A stretch of 64,000 nucleotides of DNA, taken from Isoetes taiwanensis (lineage: Eukaryota > Streptophyta > Lycopodiopsida > Isoetales > Isoetaceae). Under the pieces are notes generated by a model. The model searched no databases, was not told where the DNA came from, and was given only the letters and a program-made list of their open reading frames with translations. The DNA lies in assembly GCA_021234155.1 (NCBI GenBank), contig JAJEKV010000027.1:3842623-3906622 (forward strand), written 5' to 3'. Shown here in pieces: positions 48,124 to 60,295 of the stretch. Every line of letters starts with the position of its first letter. Position 1 is the stretch's first letter. The translations under genes and the position numbers were made by a program.

Positions 48124-49625
48124 TGTCTACCAATCCTTCATTGAATGCAATTTATAAATGTACCACAGAAGGGGGGATGGTAGAAGTGGAAGCAGCATGA
48201 GATGTGCGAGCACCAGAAGGTGAGGCAACTGGAGCAGGGCGTGCGACTGTAGCAGGCGAATCAGGGGCATGGTCAGGGGCTGCTGGAGGGTTCGCAGTAT
48301 TCGCAGCAGCATTTGACGGCCTAAAGATTTAAGTAAACACACAAATTTAAAGTACACAAGATTTATTCATTGTGAACTTAAAGCTTGAAGGAACAACTAA
48401 ATTGTACCATCAAGTGATATGCCAATTTGATGAATACACAATACCCATTCTTGGAGCATTGTTATATGTCAAAAGGTAGCACAACATGACATTATGGATA
48501 CTCTTGATACTAGAAAAGTATGTTTGCATTTTGCGTTCACATTAGCTTTCTTCCATATGACGATATGTTTCACCTTCCAAATAAAAAATAATAAAAGGCA
48601 TGATGATTGTCCTCCAAAAAGATAAAGGAACAAATACTTTTTATTTAGTTAAAGTATCAAAAGGGAGTAAAAGTGACGTTTAATAGACAATGAAGCACAT
48701 CCCTTCTCAGCCAAGCAATTTAAGAACATTATTTTCCAACTTGAGGTATGATATTAGCCGTAGAAGTTAGCGACATATCTGACCTAGCATAGCGGTTAAA
48801 TGATGGAAAACAAAGTATTCTAAAAACGACAAAACATACTCTCCTATTAGGGCAACTAAATGTAGTCATTTATATGACTAAATGTAGTCATATTAAATTG
48901 ATCATAGAGGAATAAGTAGATCAATTGGAAGTACATATAGGACATTCAATAACAACATACTGGGAACATAATAGGACAAGCAAGTCTAATTAACGTGTTG
49001 ACTGAATAAAATAAATGAACTCAATTTTACAATGTGCAAGAGTTGCAAATTGATAAGTGGTTAACAATTTAAAAGGCATAAAATCTACATCAGTTGTTAC
49101 TATGTATGTTATTTATGTTGACATGTATGGACCCATATTGGTACAGAATTGGCGGTCTTTGTTCACATGTCCCAATCCTAGCCCATACCATATGTATGGA
49201 ATGTAAAGCTTACCCTATCAGGTGTAAATACCCCATAGGTGATGTAGAAGAATCGTGTATTAAGTGGTAGTGTGAATTTATATTAGATATTTTAAACGAG
49301 GTGCGCCCTAGACTACCTCAGATCGTCAAATTTGTTAGACCTACGACCCAGACCATATGTGGGCTAAACGAGGTGTGCCCTAAACTTCCCGGATCATTAG
49401 ATCTGTTGATTCTACGACCCAGAGCATATGTAGACGTCTGTTGTTTCAAATATGATCTTGTTTGAGATGCCTATGATTTTGAAATATCATATACAAAGGT
49501 TCAGAAAGCTGCATATAGTTTTGAGGATATGCTATACGAGGGATCTATGCATTACAAGCACTCGAACCCCTACCCCTAATAAAATCCATTTGACTAATAC
49601 AACCCACAACTGAACGTGATTATTT
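48124..49625. other. Gene-free stretch with a ~70-bp tandem duplication
   Basis: No gene seen. At 49292-49363 and 49364-49432 two diverged copies of a ~70-bp unit lie head to tail; both start 'aaacgaggtg' and include 'acgacccaga'. The rest is AT-rich with no recognisable element borders. Confidence 0.6.
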
Positions 49626-50724
49626 TAGAATGGGGCTCGCTAGAAAATGACAAAAACCTCCCGATAGATAGGCTTCTCATTCATCTCAGCAGATTTTCTA
49701 CAATGGTGGATAGTTGGGTAGCCGCACACATGCGAACTACCCACGAAAAAAATAAAGGGAATGCCCAATTATACAACTTGAACCCATGAAATACAATGCT
49801 AATAGATGTTTTGTTTTTGTACCTGCCGAAAGCTTATCACCGGGATTAAAAAACCCCGCCCTTTCGTGTTTTCGAGGAAAAACCCTAGTGATAAGCCTTC
49901 GGCAAGGGGCTTGGACAAACGTAAGGCTGAGAATTCGCTCCCAAAACCCACGAATGGAGAAGTCGAACCTGCTGCCGCTTGCCAACCTGTACCTGCACAT
50001 CACCAACACTAGAACAAATGTGACAAAACAAACCTCCCAAAGCGGAGGGGCTGATCACGCGTGCCATGCGACAACAAAACAAAAACCTCTTCAAATAGAG
50101 GGGCTGGTCACGCGTGCCAGGCGACAAATATATTAAATAATTAAGGGGGGGAGGGTGGGTTTCAAAGAATAGAGAATAAGGTACTGCTGAGAGAGAAGAG
50201 AAAGCGCCGATGAGACGTTGATGAAGAACCTCGCCTAATATAGCGATCTCCCAACCAGAAAAGGCATGCACCGTATGCATGCATGCAAGACATGCATGCT
50301 CGCCCCCTCTAGAATTTCGATCCGAGGGCTCGGATCGATGGGATTCTAGAATGGGGCTTGCATGAAAACGACAAAAACCTCCCGAATGGAAGAGAATTTC
50401 CTTAACAAAACGGGATCGAGGACGAAGGTCAAAGGATTATGGCTAAAGAAGAGGCAAGGCCGAGAAAGGACATGCCACAGCATGAAAGAAACGCCAAATT
50501 GGTCAATCCAACCAGGGAGATGCCCCTCCCCTGCATGGTTTCAAAGAATAGAGAATAAGGTACTGCTGAGAGAGAAGAGGAAACGCCGATGAGACGTTGA
50601 TGAAGAACCTTGCCTAATATAGCGATCTCCCAACCAGAGAAGGCATGCACCACATGCATGCATGCAAGACATGCATGCTCGCCCCCTTTAGAATTTCGAT
50701 CCGAGGGCTCGGATCGATGGGATT
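49626..50724 (-). mobile_element. Non-coding LTR-like element with repeated ends (small form)
   Basis: Same order as the element at 16291-24240: A (49626-49670), X, T (50160-50345), A' (50347-50391), Y (to ~50538), T' (50539-50724). A and A' start 'tagaatggggct'; T and T' are ~186 bp with about ten differences. Each T ends with a perfect 8-bp hairpin CGATCCGA/TCGGATCG (50318-50337 and 50697-50716) eight bases before its end. Flanks at both sides offer 'atttt', a possible 5-bp target duplication. There is no coding content. The two elements share T and A motifs only partly, so they are separate subfamilies. Confidence 0.6.
49822..49907 (-). ncRNA. ENE-like triple-helix hairpin, copy E
   Basis: On minus the outer stem pairs 49888-49907 with 49822-49840 with one or two mismatches. 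Core: GGG, U5, CCUCG, AAAA, CAC-GAAA-GGG cap, CGGGG, U6, AAU, CCC. Only the cap stem is slightly weakened (CAC for CCC). Its host places it ~195-280 nt from the minus-strand 3' end, the same relative place as copy B. Confidence 0.8.
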
Positions 50725-52420
50725 TTCTATGTTAGACCACCCTCCCCCCTTTTTTTTTAAAGAGGCAATTTTCACTGACAGCCGCTCCCATGGCAGCTGC
50801 TAGGAAATCTTTCGTTGGTGAGAATTCTCGGGCGATTGTATTTTTTGCATTTTCTTCTCTTTTTTCTGGCCAGTTTTTTTGCAGATTCTGGCGAGATTGG
50901 TGGCAGAACCACTTAGCAAGGGACGATAGGAAGATGACTGGCGGTCAACACAAATTTTTCGCGATGAAAAATCACCTATTTCATGGCAAAATTTGGTTGT
51001 CCCTTTTTTTTCGTTCAATTACGATTCCGTGCTATAATTATGAAACTAAATCAATTTCCTCCTAGATAGTTGGCACATTGTATCGAAGATCCGATGTGGT
51101 TCCAATAAAAAACTTGTTGTACGTATGAGGCCGACATTGTGAGAAACATGGAACTTACTTAGATGGAACATGACAAATTCAAGTCGTCCACATTTATCTT
51201 GTCTTGGATAATAATGGACACATTTTGGTCTAAAATATTAGAGAAATGGGTCCACGTAAAAACGTTAGGTGGCATGGCATATAAAACGTCTCTGTCTACT
51301 GAATGCTCAGTAATAACCAACAGGTGGCCATTATTTAATGGCCTTGGTTCCTCCACGTCAGCCTTATTTTGCAAGCCACATTGGACGGACCGGATTCTGC
51401 CCTGCACTCCTTAAACCCTTCTTGTTTTTTTTTTTTTTTTTAATTTCCTCCGGTTAACCAGGGCCCTCGTTTCTGCCATAAACCATGCCGGTCTTTCACT
51501 TTGCATCAATTCCGGCGCATCAGTCTTTTTAAATCTTCAAGTTTTTTTTGCAGATCGTACTTGCCAATCTAGATTTGTAAATGCAGCAACCACACCCGAA
51601 CAACTACGGCAAAGGTCAATCATGGATTTTTCTTGGCATTTTCTCTTTCCTCGGGTTGAAGAGTCCCTTCAGCTTGGACCCATTTCGGTTTTGTCCGTTT
51701 TCTACGTCTTCATTCTTCATAGTGGCTTCGGGCTAAATAAATCTCGCTGTCATTTTCCTTCCTCTTTTGAGTAGATCTGCCCAATTGCCCGGCCGTATTT
51801 TATGGCTTAGGAATTGCTTAGGAATTGCCCGGCCCCATTTTATGGCTTAGGGGTTTAATTTCTGGCCACTGGGTGGTTTCCTGGCGTTTTCAAGTGCATT
51901 GGATTTGGCGGTCGTGCTTCGACCTCTGGAATATAGTTGTTTAGTGCTTTTCTTATATGAACGTGGGTGTAGTGGTCTTCTTCTGTTCTATTCTACCCTT
52001 TGTTCTTTGGATTGATCCAGCTTGAAGTTTCTTTGGTCGGCTATGGCTTGTCGGATCTCTGCATTGATTCTGGGCTCATGGATTTTGGATAGAATCAATG
52101 TAGAAATCTAAGCTGCCATACAAGACACTGCAAAACATCGTTCCATGAATAATTGGCCTCAATTTTATTTTCTCCTCATGTTGAAATGGCGGAATGCATA
52201 TGTAGGTTATGGTAAAATATCTCTTAACCTGTGACGTCCTATCTAAGTTTGGAATAGAAGGAAGATGCAGTGCTTGACTGAAAACTACAGATGGAGAATG
52301 CATTTCTCAAATGAAAGTCATGTAGTCTCAGATGGAGCTTGCACTGGTATGGGAAACAGAGCATTCAACAAATTTTAAAATTAAATACGGCTTAAACAAC
52401 CGTAGCAGTTTTCAGGCAGG
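50725..52420 (+). promoter_or_regulatory. Upstream region of the receptor-like gene
   Basis: No gene found in this 1.7 kb. It contains a T run (51426-51443), possibly a minus-strand retroposon tail, and a short tandem near 51780-51860 built on 'gcccggcc' and 'ttatggcttagg'. Transcription of the downstream gene probably starts between 51450 and 52400. No unambiguous TATA box can be assigned. Confidence 0.4.
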
Positions 52421-55400
52421 ATGTCAAAAATGCGATATGCAACGTTATTTTTGTTCTTCTTGCTTTGCAGAATTGGAAGAGGATTTTGCCTCTGCGATGA
52501 TGGTATAGAGAAATTACTTGCTATATTTCATTAGGTTTTGGGCTCATTGGATCCGGTTTGCAGGTCAAGCCTTGCTTGCTTTTCGAGCCAGCATAACATC
52601 AGATCCTAATGGGGTTCTATCTAGTTGGAAAGCGGTCGATGAGACTCCATGCCAGTGGTTTGGCGTTGGTTGCTTTAATGATGAACTTATTAGTCTGTAA
52701 GTAGTCGAACCTATCATGCCTTTTGCATTCTACTAGGATCAAGCACCTCAAATCGTCTCGTACGATGACAAATAGAGAAATTCTGATGTGTAGAACGGAT
52801 TGGAAAGAAGCATGACTTGCCGCGGCTTAAAAACACAATTTGTACATTTTGACGAAGCAGTTTCTGCATTTTTTCTTAGTAATGTGTACTGATGAGATTA
52901 CAAAATTATATGCATTTTTTTATGTACATTTTGACGAAGCAGTTTCTGCATTTTTTCTTAGTAATGTGTACTGATGAGATTACAAAATTATATGCATTTT
53001 TTTAAGCTGACTGTTTTCTACAAATTTATTTACAAGAATTGAGTCACTTTCACAAAGCAGGAACTTATCTGGGAGCAGCTTGAGAGGAAGGATTCCACTG
53101 CTTGGCAAGCTGGGAGCTCTACAAGTTTTAGATCTTTCAAATAACCATTTAACAGGGGCAATTCCTCCCGATATAGGAGCACTGATCAATTTAAGGATAT
53201 TGTGAGAAAATACTGCACTCTTTGCTTTCTGCTGCATCACAATTGTCTTCTTGGGGAAGATCCTGCTTAACTATGACATACCATATCTAGGAACCTTGGG
53301 CACAACCTTTTGAATGGACGTCTTCCTCCAGAACTTGCAAATCTTGTTGACCTCCAGGAGCTACACTTGAATAACAACAATTTTTTTGGTTTTATACTTG
53401 AAGATGATATGGTGTTTGCTACCTATAGAACACATCTGGAACTGTAAGCTCTTTGTTAATTCGTATGCCCATTTATCATTTGTTATATCTTAACCTTACC
53501 TGTTTGCAGCAAGGATCACATTGCTGCAAATGCCGGACTTTGCAACTTAAAACAGTTGATGCTGGTTAACTTGTCAACTAACTTTCTTCATGGAGGCATT
53601 CCAACTTGCCTACAGAAACTGCCACGGTGAGATTTTCTAAAGGAATGCCTTCTTTGGGCTAAAGTACTTCACATCTTTTTCTCATGGCCATCATATTGGT
53701 GCATTTTCAGAGTGAATTTTGATAACAACTGCTTACAGTCTCCAGAATGGGGTATTGCCAAGATTACACAGAGTCAATGTGGTAAGTTTATTTTGTCCTT
53801 GCTCCAGTCTCTCTGAGGGACAAACTGGTATTTATGTAATCTTTTGCAGGAACAAAATTTCCACGTCGTCTGCAAGAGCTACCAAAGAGATTAAATCCTC
53901 CAAAGCCTAAAAGCAAAAAAACAGAGCCCCAAAAAGAAGTAAAAGATAAGAATCATAAACAGAATGTCATGGTTCTTGGGACCTTATATGCATTACCTGG
54001 AATAGTGGTATTTTTATTAGCCATCTTTGCTGCCGTTGTGTTCTACTACAAACGTAAGCCTGCTGCAGTTAGCCCTTGGAAAGCTGGAATGAGTGGCAAT
54101 TTGCACAAAGCATTTTGTATAGGTACTTCATTTCCAAACTGGTTTTTCGCTGTCGGATTGCCTTTAGTTTTCTGAAGTCTTTTAACTCTTATGGCATAGC
54201 AGAAGTTCCAGTATTCACCTTGGAAGAGCTTCAGTCAGCATGCGAAGACTTCAGTAATATCATTGGCTCTTCTCCAGATAGTATTATATACAAAGGTACA
54301 TTGAAAAATTTAAAAGAGGTGGCAGTTACAAGTATACAGGTGTCTTCTACCTCATGGAGTACAAGTCTCGAAATTTTCTTTCGGCGCAAGGTTTGTTCTT
54401 GATTGTGGCATTGGTGGAACTTGTGAATGTTGCTGTAGTTAGTTTCTTTGTTTGTTTCAGGTGGAAGCTTTGGCACGAATGAAACATGAGCATTTGGTCA
54501 ATTTGGTTGGATATTGTGCTTCGGAAGTTCCTTTTGCTAGGATGTTGGTATTTGAGTATGCACCCAATGGGACAGTGTTTGAGCATCTACATTGTATTGC
54601 ATTTCCCTACAATTTGGTTGATGTTTCAAATTTTTGCTCTCTTATGTGTTTTCTTGTTGTAGTTGAGGGGTCTGAACATCTGGATTGGAACACACGCATG
54701 CGTATTGTCTTGGGTACAGCTTCTGGATTGGAATATATGCATCATCAGCTTGTGCCTCCTGCTAGTCATATGAACTTTGATTCAACTGCAATATTTCTAA
54801 CTGAGGATTATGCTGCTAAAGTAAGACTCCTAGCGTCTGATACTGGGAGATATTAGTTAGCAAATATTTGTTAGCAGTAGCTTACTTTACCTTTCTGCTT
54901 TCAGTTGGCAGAATTTGGGCTTCCCAAAACGATAGCTATGAAAACTGAAAAAAGAAAGTCCTTTAGTAATGCGATATGTTATGATGACTTGGAGGGATCC
55001 GACAGACTTGCACCAGATTTTGAGAGTAATGTATTCAGCTTTGGGGTCTTCTTATTAGAAATAATTAGTGGCCGGATTCCGCATGACAAAGATGGCTCGA
55101 TTGTTGAATGGGTAAGTACAGTTATAGATAGAAACAAATTCAATTTGTGGTTGAGTTCCATGTATCTCTCAACTTAAACCTTGTTGCAGGCACTGGAGTT
55201 CATGAGTTCTCGAGGAACAATTAAGTATATGGTTGACCCATCACTTAAGGCTTATGATACCAAACAACTTGAGACAATCTGTGATATTGTTCGGCTATGC
55301 ATCCAATCTGATCTGTCTAAACGGCCAACCATGAAACAAATTTTGAGAATACTTACCACGTCCTTAAATGTGCCAGAAATCATTACTTGTCCCAAAAATC

Positions 55401-55447
55401 CTGCCCTGGCTTGGGCAGAACTGGCTATATTGTCTCCAGTTGATTAA
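52421..55447 (+). CDS. LRR receptor-like pseudokinase (At1g63430/MRH1-like)
   Basis: Twelve exons join in one frame to 637 residues: 52421-52502, 52564-52696, 53061-53201, 53291-53443, 53510-53626, 53711-53781, 53850-54122, 54203-54390, 54461-54593, 54663-54820, 54905-55111, 55190-55447. Order: signal peptide (residues 1-22), LRRNT domain ('ALLAFRASITSDP', 'CQWFGVGC'), about four LRRs, Lys-rich juxtamembrane, one transmembrane helix ('TLYALPGIVVFLLAIFAAVVFYY'), kinase-like domain. The ATP-binding Lys is absent ('EVAVTSIQV'), the HRD loop is missing and DFG reads EFG ('LAEFGLPK'), so catalysis is unlikely. It ends 'ALAWAELAILSPVD', a tail of the At1g63430/At5g41180 group. Probably a plasma-membrane co-receptor or scaffold. 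No lesion seen; the exon 8 acceptor could be three bases upstream. Confidence 0.93.
52841..53004 (+). repeat. Perfect 82-bp tandem duplication in intron 2
   Basis: 52841-52922 and 52923-53004 are identical as read. The unit begins 'tgtacattttgacgaagcag' and ends 'gcattttttta'. Identity implies a very recent duplication, or an assembly artefact. It does not touch splice sites. Confidence 0.95.
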
Positions 55448-57493
55448 ATAGTGGGGTGTTTATCTGCAAGGAAATGAATCCCTGTAAATTGTCACAAAAA
55501 AGAGTATTGTGGGTGTGTGAGAGAATTACGATAACGTGTCTTAATATTTCAAGGATGCATAAAAGAAATAATGATGCAAATAAGAGAACGTGTGTTGATA
55601 TTTCAAGAAGGATGCAAATAAACTTCCATTATTCTCGTCTTTTAAGCCCTAGGCCTTTCCTTGAAATTTTACAAGGCGAACTCCAAAGTATCAAGTATTC
55701 AGACTGTAAGTAGACAGAGGTGAGAAAAAGATGGGATATCTATTAGGGGATCAGATTGTGGTTGTCACATTTAAACGAAACAACAAAACATTAGTTGGAA
55801 GGCACTAATAGTTGATTTGGTACCAAATTTAGCAGCATCCAGGAACGGCATCTTATTATACAGTACTTGATACCAAAATTTAGCATTCGCATATAGTTGA
55901 GAACCACCATAATCGCAAGTCCATGAACGAGTACCTCAATTATGTGAGAGGTCGCCATCAAAGATGCGAGTAAGCGAACCTTACTTTTTGGGCTTCAATC
56001 TTGTCTCTGTAAATAACAGTGCTTTCCAGATGAATATGGTTTAACTTTAATATTATGCATTCTAAAGAAAACACGGAAGGATGGTGCAATAGAGGTAGAA
56101 GGGACACCTTGTCATATAAGGAACGAAATGGCACATCTAGTAGTTAAGGTTGTAAAAATTTCAGCAAAAGATACTTAGGGCCCATCAGTAATACGCCGTT
56201 TTGAAGGCCTCACTTGCATCCGCATTACGTCATCTTGGTACATACACAAACAAGGTGCTAGGGCACTGAGGGTTGGCTTGAATAATTTAGAATAGTATTT
56301 TTTGTGAAGGCTTTAATCTTTCACAAAGAATATTATTTTAAATTATTCAAGCGTTACATGCTAGCATCATCCTCTATCTACTTCTAAAACCATAAAAATG
56401 GTGGCGATTGTTTTCTACTTCTCAAATGCTTTTATAGAAATGAATTTAGTAGAATTAGGATGTCTTATCACAAACTTAGAATACCCTACTATAAAATGTT
56501 CCTTAATTTGGCGAATTTAATGTAATTAGGATTGCAAAAATTAGAATTTAATGTTTCTGAAACAGGGTGCAGATTGCTAAATCTCTGAAACAGGCTCGTA
56601 ATATCTGCAGAAACAGGGTATAGAGAAGCCAACGGACTGGCAAAGAAGGACAATGAGAATCCCTAGGGTATTATGCCATTTTCCACCAATTATCCTCGGG
56701 TATTATAGACGATCTCCATACGTTTTGAACCGAAGGCACGTTACTAGATATTAACCACAGACCCTTGCAGGTTATACTGATCTAACCGTCCCCAACCGTC
56801 CGATCTCATTATGGTTATATCACATAATCTTCCGAATATGTTTTTTCAAAGAATATTCTGTGGATTACAGTAATAATCTTTAGAATATACCTTTTTAAAG
56901 AATTTTCTTGTGTGGTTTCAGCGGGAATACTCTGTTCCGGCTCTGCTCCGCCATAGCCATGGAAAGTTCTCTGCACTGCGATACGTTTTCTTCACATTTT
57001 GAGGCCGATTACTTTGAGGCCAATTACTTTGAGGATTCCATGCTGATTTAGGGCCGATTTCTATGCAGAATCGGAGCCCATTTCTATGCTTGAAGGTCGT
57101 TTCTCTACAGCCATAGCCATGGAAATTTCTCTGCAGCCGACTCCTCAAAGGGAGTGGCTTTTTGTTTCGGTTGTGACAGAGCTCTTTGTTTTCCTCCCAT
57201 CAGGTTCGTTCAATGCAGATTTTGCTTTTGGTTTTGGTGTTCAGGGTTTGCGAGATTCAAATCCGGCCCTTGTTCAGGTTTGCTAGATTCCAATCCAGGC
57301 TCAATTTTGTTGTTTATGCTCAGATTTGCCAATTTGTTCCGTTTATTGGAATTGTGCTTTCCATTGGGATTTTTTCCAGAGTTTTCTTCATTGTTCCAAA
57401 CTACAGGACGATTTGGCTTGATCAGACGGTTCAAGCCCATGACGAACAAAGGCAGATTTGATGGTGTAAACCTGTTCGGGTCTGTGGTTAAGG
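55448..57493. other. Gene-free stretch after the receptor-like gene
   Basis: No coding domain. Overlapping frames around 57086-57675 are Phe-rich, on several phases, and look like chance frames in T-rich sequence. Confidence 0.5.
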
Positions 57494-57576
57494 GAGGTCA
57501 ACCCTCCCCTCTCGCAAATTATGGGAAACAAACCCTCTCGGCTTCCTATAATTTGCTTGAGGGGAGGGTTAACCTC
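57494..57576. repeat. 33-bp inverted repeat (fold-back)
   Basis: 57494-57526 and 57544-57576 are inverted copies with four differences in 33, separated by 17 bases. The arms include 'aaccctcccctc' and 'gcaaattat'. It could fold as a short hairpin RNA or be a small fold-back element. Confidence 0.85.
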
Positions 57577-60206
57577 CTCGTAACAGCTGCCAAATCAACG
57601 GTCCAGATTAAATCTGATCCTGTATACCTGAGAATTGGGGCCTCAAGGAACGAAATGGCACAATTAAGGTCGTAAAATTTTTAGTACAAGATACAATGTC
57701 TTTGATAATCATCCTAAGTACAAATTCCATGAGCACTGGGGATCATGAATGCCTTTATCATCTTAAACAGTAGTATTGCAAATTAGTTTATATCTAACTA
57801 TCTCGGCAAATATACAGTGCAACATGACAAGATGTTTAATCAAGTTAAAGAGCAGAAAGTTTTCGGTGTCATACCGCAAATGTCAAGTGTTTTTGCAACA
57901 TATAATGCTTGTATTCTTGTTGATGGCTTTTCTACTAATATATTGTCAATGTATCTCAAGATCCTTTCCAACTCTATCTGCAAATCCTGATAAAAATTTG
58001 CTCCTTTTTGCTCTACATCCTGCGCAAACCACGAGTTCCCTATGATTTCTGCTTTTTTTCCTGTATTTTTATTTCTGGGTAATTTTTGGTTTTCCTATTC
58101 TAAGCGGCGCCGCCCAGACCTACCCTAATGGAAGTTTCTTGAAGCATTCCAGCCATGGCTCATTCCGGCATTGTCCGCCATTCCCTTCTCCCTTGTCGTC
58201 AGTACTGTTGCTGCAATTTGAGTAGTGAATATCTTAACAGATGAACAATTGCATCTAATCTGTAACCTTATGCTTCTCTTCAAGCTACAGTCTTTATCTC
58301 ATATTATCAAATACATTTGAAAAACTATACTTTTTGAGGAGATACTGAATAGAGATTGTTAAGGCAAAGCTCTTCAGTCATCTAAATTTATTAATGCAAA
58401 AAATAATAAAAAATATTTTTAAGATGTCTGGAACAGATTGTAACGAAAACAAAGACTCGCCAAATCTTGAATTCTGCCTTTTCCATAATGCAAAAACTTG
58501 TAGAGTATGGTTTTAGTAGCTTCGGCTCAATACAACCTTCTATGTTTGCAAGATTTTCTTTAATTTGGAGTTTAATCTGGATCTACCTGCATGTCCTCCA
58601 TTCTCAAAGTTGTAGGCTCCAAATTAGCTAGCCATGGCTTCATACTACGCCTAGCCTGTGGTAGAATACATGGCATAATGAATGATGCCACTGAACAAAT
58701 CTAGCATATCTTGCTAAATAATATGTAGTGGCTAGATTCCATGTACATATTCAACGAAGTTGTAAAGCATAAGACCTGATAGAAATGAAAAATACAAGAA
58801 GGGCCAGATCACATGAAGGAGGCAACATGGATTATTTCCTGTTGACATGAACCCATTTTTTATGCTAGAGTCACATGAAGTCATCGATAGCATATGAATC
58901 AGAGAGCATTCTTCCTCCTTTCATGTAACAGGAGGGCTCAAAATCTGTGTTGTTAGATGAAGAATGCAAGCCACTGTTGAAATCGAACGTATTCCTGTCA
59001 ACATCGGTATCATTTGGGTGGCATGTGACCCTTCTATTTTAGACGATTGCCAGAGAAGCAGCTAGATCAACAACTTCAAGTATATAGAAATGCCAATTTA
59101 CATGCCATTCCGGGCATAAAGAGGGCGCCGCATGTGGAGCCATGTTGACATATCAGGAATGGCATGTATGCCATTCTTGCAACATAGAAAACAGTTAGGA
59201 AGCATTCTGTGTCTGTGATAAAAATGCCGAAATGTTAAATTTTGAGAATGTTAAAATTTGCGCCCAATGTAAAAGTTCGTTGCACAGCAAGAGTTTTTTA
59301 GCATTCATGTTTTAAAACAGTGCAACGTGGCATGACACTATTGGTAGAGAATGCTTTCTCACAGTTTTTACGCGACCGGACTCTAAGGCCCCTTTTCTAC
59401 GACACTGCTGTCTTATATTTATTAGAATTCGATTGGGACAACACATCATCAAATAAGACACCCTACCTTTTCCATTGCAATTTTTTGGACATGTCTTACG
59501 TCAATGTCGTACAAGTCTGATGTGGCATTTTCTTCTGGGGGGGCAACCCCCTACCATAAAAAGCGACACCAAAAAAGACCCAATCTTAGACCTTTTTTGC
59601 CGCAAACATAGGCTATCTCAAAAAAGAGAAGACGAGAAGCAATGGAGTTGATCAGACAGGTAATGGTTCGACAGGCAAATACGACACTAGATGTTGGCAA
59701 ATCCTTTGAAATAGAAAGTCACTGCCCTTTTTTTTTAATAGAGACACGTAGATTCACAGAGAAAGGCAGGTCGTTTTTGAAGTTAGATTGTTTTTGAAGT
59801 TGGAAAAATTTGAAGCAGCTCAATTTATCATTAGGGCGAACTTGCAACAAAGAATTATTTCTTTTTTAGATCATTTTTTACAAACAAATTTAAAACATCA
59901 GTTGCAAATTTGCAACAGGAGCCATTGTTAATCACTTTTGCATTCACATATTTGCATTTCACAATCCTCCTTTTTCATGTATTCATTATGCAACTCTAGA
60001 TTCTTATTCAATAAGTACTTCTTTATCTTTAGAGAATTGGCTTCCTTTTAAAACAATAGAATTTGCTTCCTTCTGAAACAACGGTTACAGATCGAATTGT
60101 TGCAGGTCCTTTGCTCCAATCTACATGTGGAAAAACAAAATTATAAGATAGGTATAGTGCACGATCACACTATTTCCGCCCGATCTGGGTTATTAAACAA
60201 ACAAGT
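57577..60206. other. Gene-poor stretch
   Basis: No supportable gene; the frames at 57776-58045 and 59320-59520 have no domain. A run of eight G/C residues near 58105 ('gcggcgccgcc') is the only GC-rich spot. Confidence 0.5.
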
Positions 60207-60295
60207 GGAAACCCTTCCGTGCTTCCACATGGAAACCCTTCCCAATTTCAAGGAAATTCGGAACGGTTTCCACGAGGAAGCACGGAAGGGTTTCC
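60207..60295. ncRNA. Near-perfect 43-bp hairpin, small-RNA precursor candidate
   Basis: 60207-60249 and 60253-60295 are inverted copies with four differences in 43, separated by a 3-nt loop (AAG). The outermost 20 pairs are perfect. Each arm contains 'ggaaaccsttcc' twice, so the hairpin has an internal repeat. Long, nearly perfect hairpins like this are processed to 21-24-nt RNAs in plants, as young MIRNA genes or fold-back MITE transcripts. The 3-nt loop is short for a conventional MIRNA. Confidence 0.55.

Noticed and set aside
50200-50345. Hammerhead ribozyme in the LTR-like element ('ccgatgag' with 'gaag')
   Set aside because: The invariant CUGAUGA and GAAA boxes are not present together and no flanking helices fit, so it is not a retrozyme by sequence.
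57086-57675. Overlapping plus-strand frames as a gene
   Set aside because: Phe/Cys-rich translations in several phases with no domain or splice pattern.
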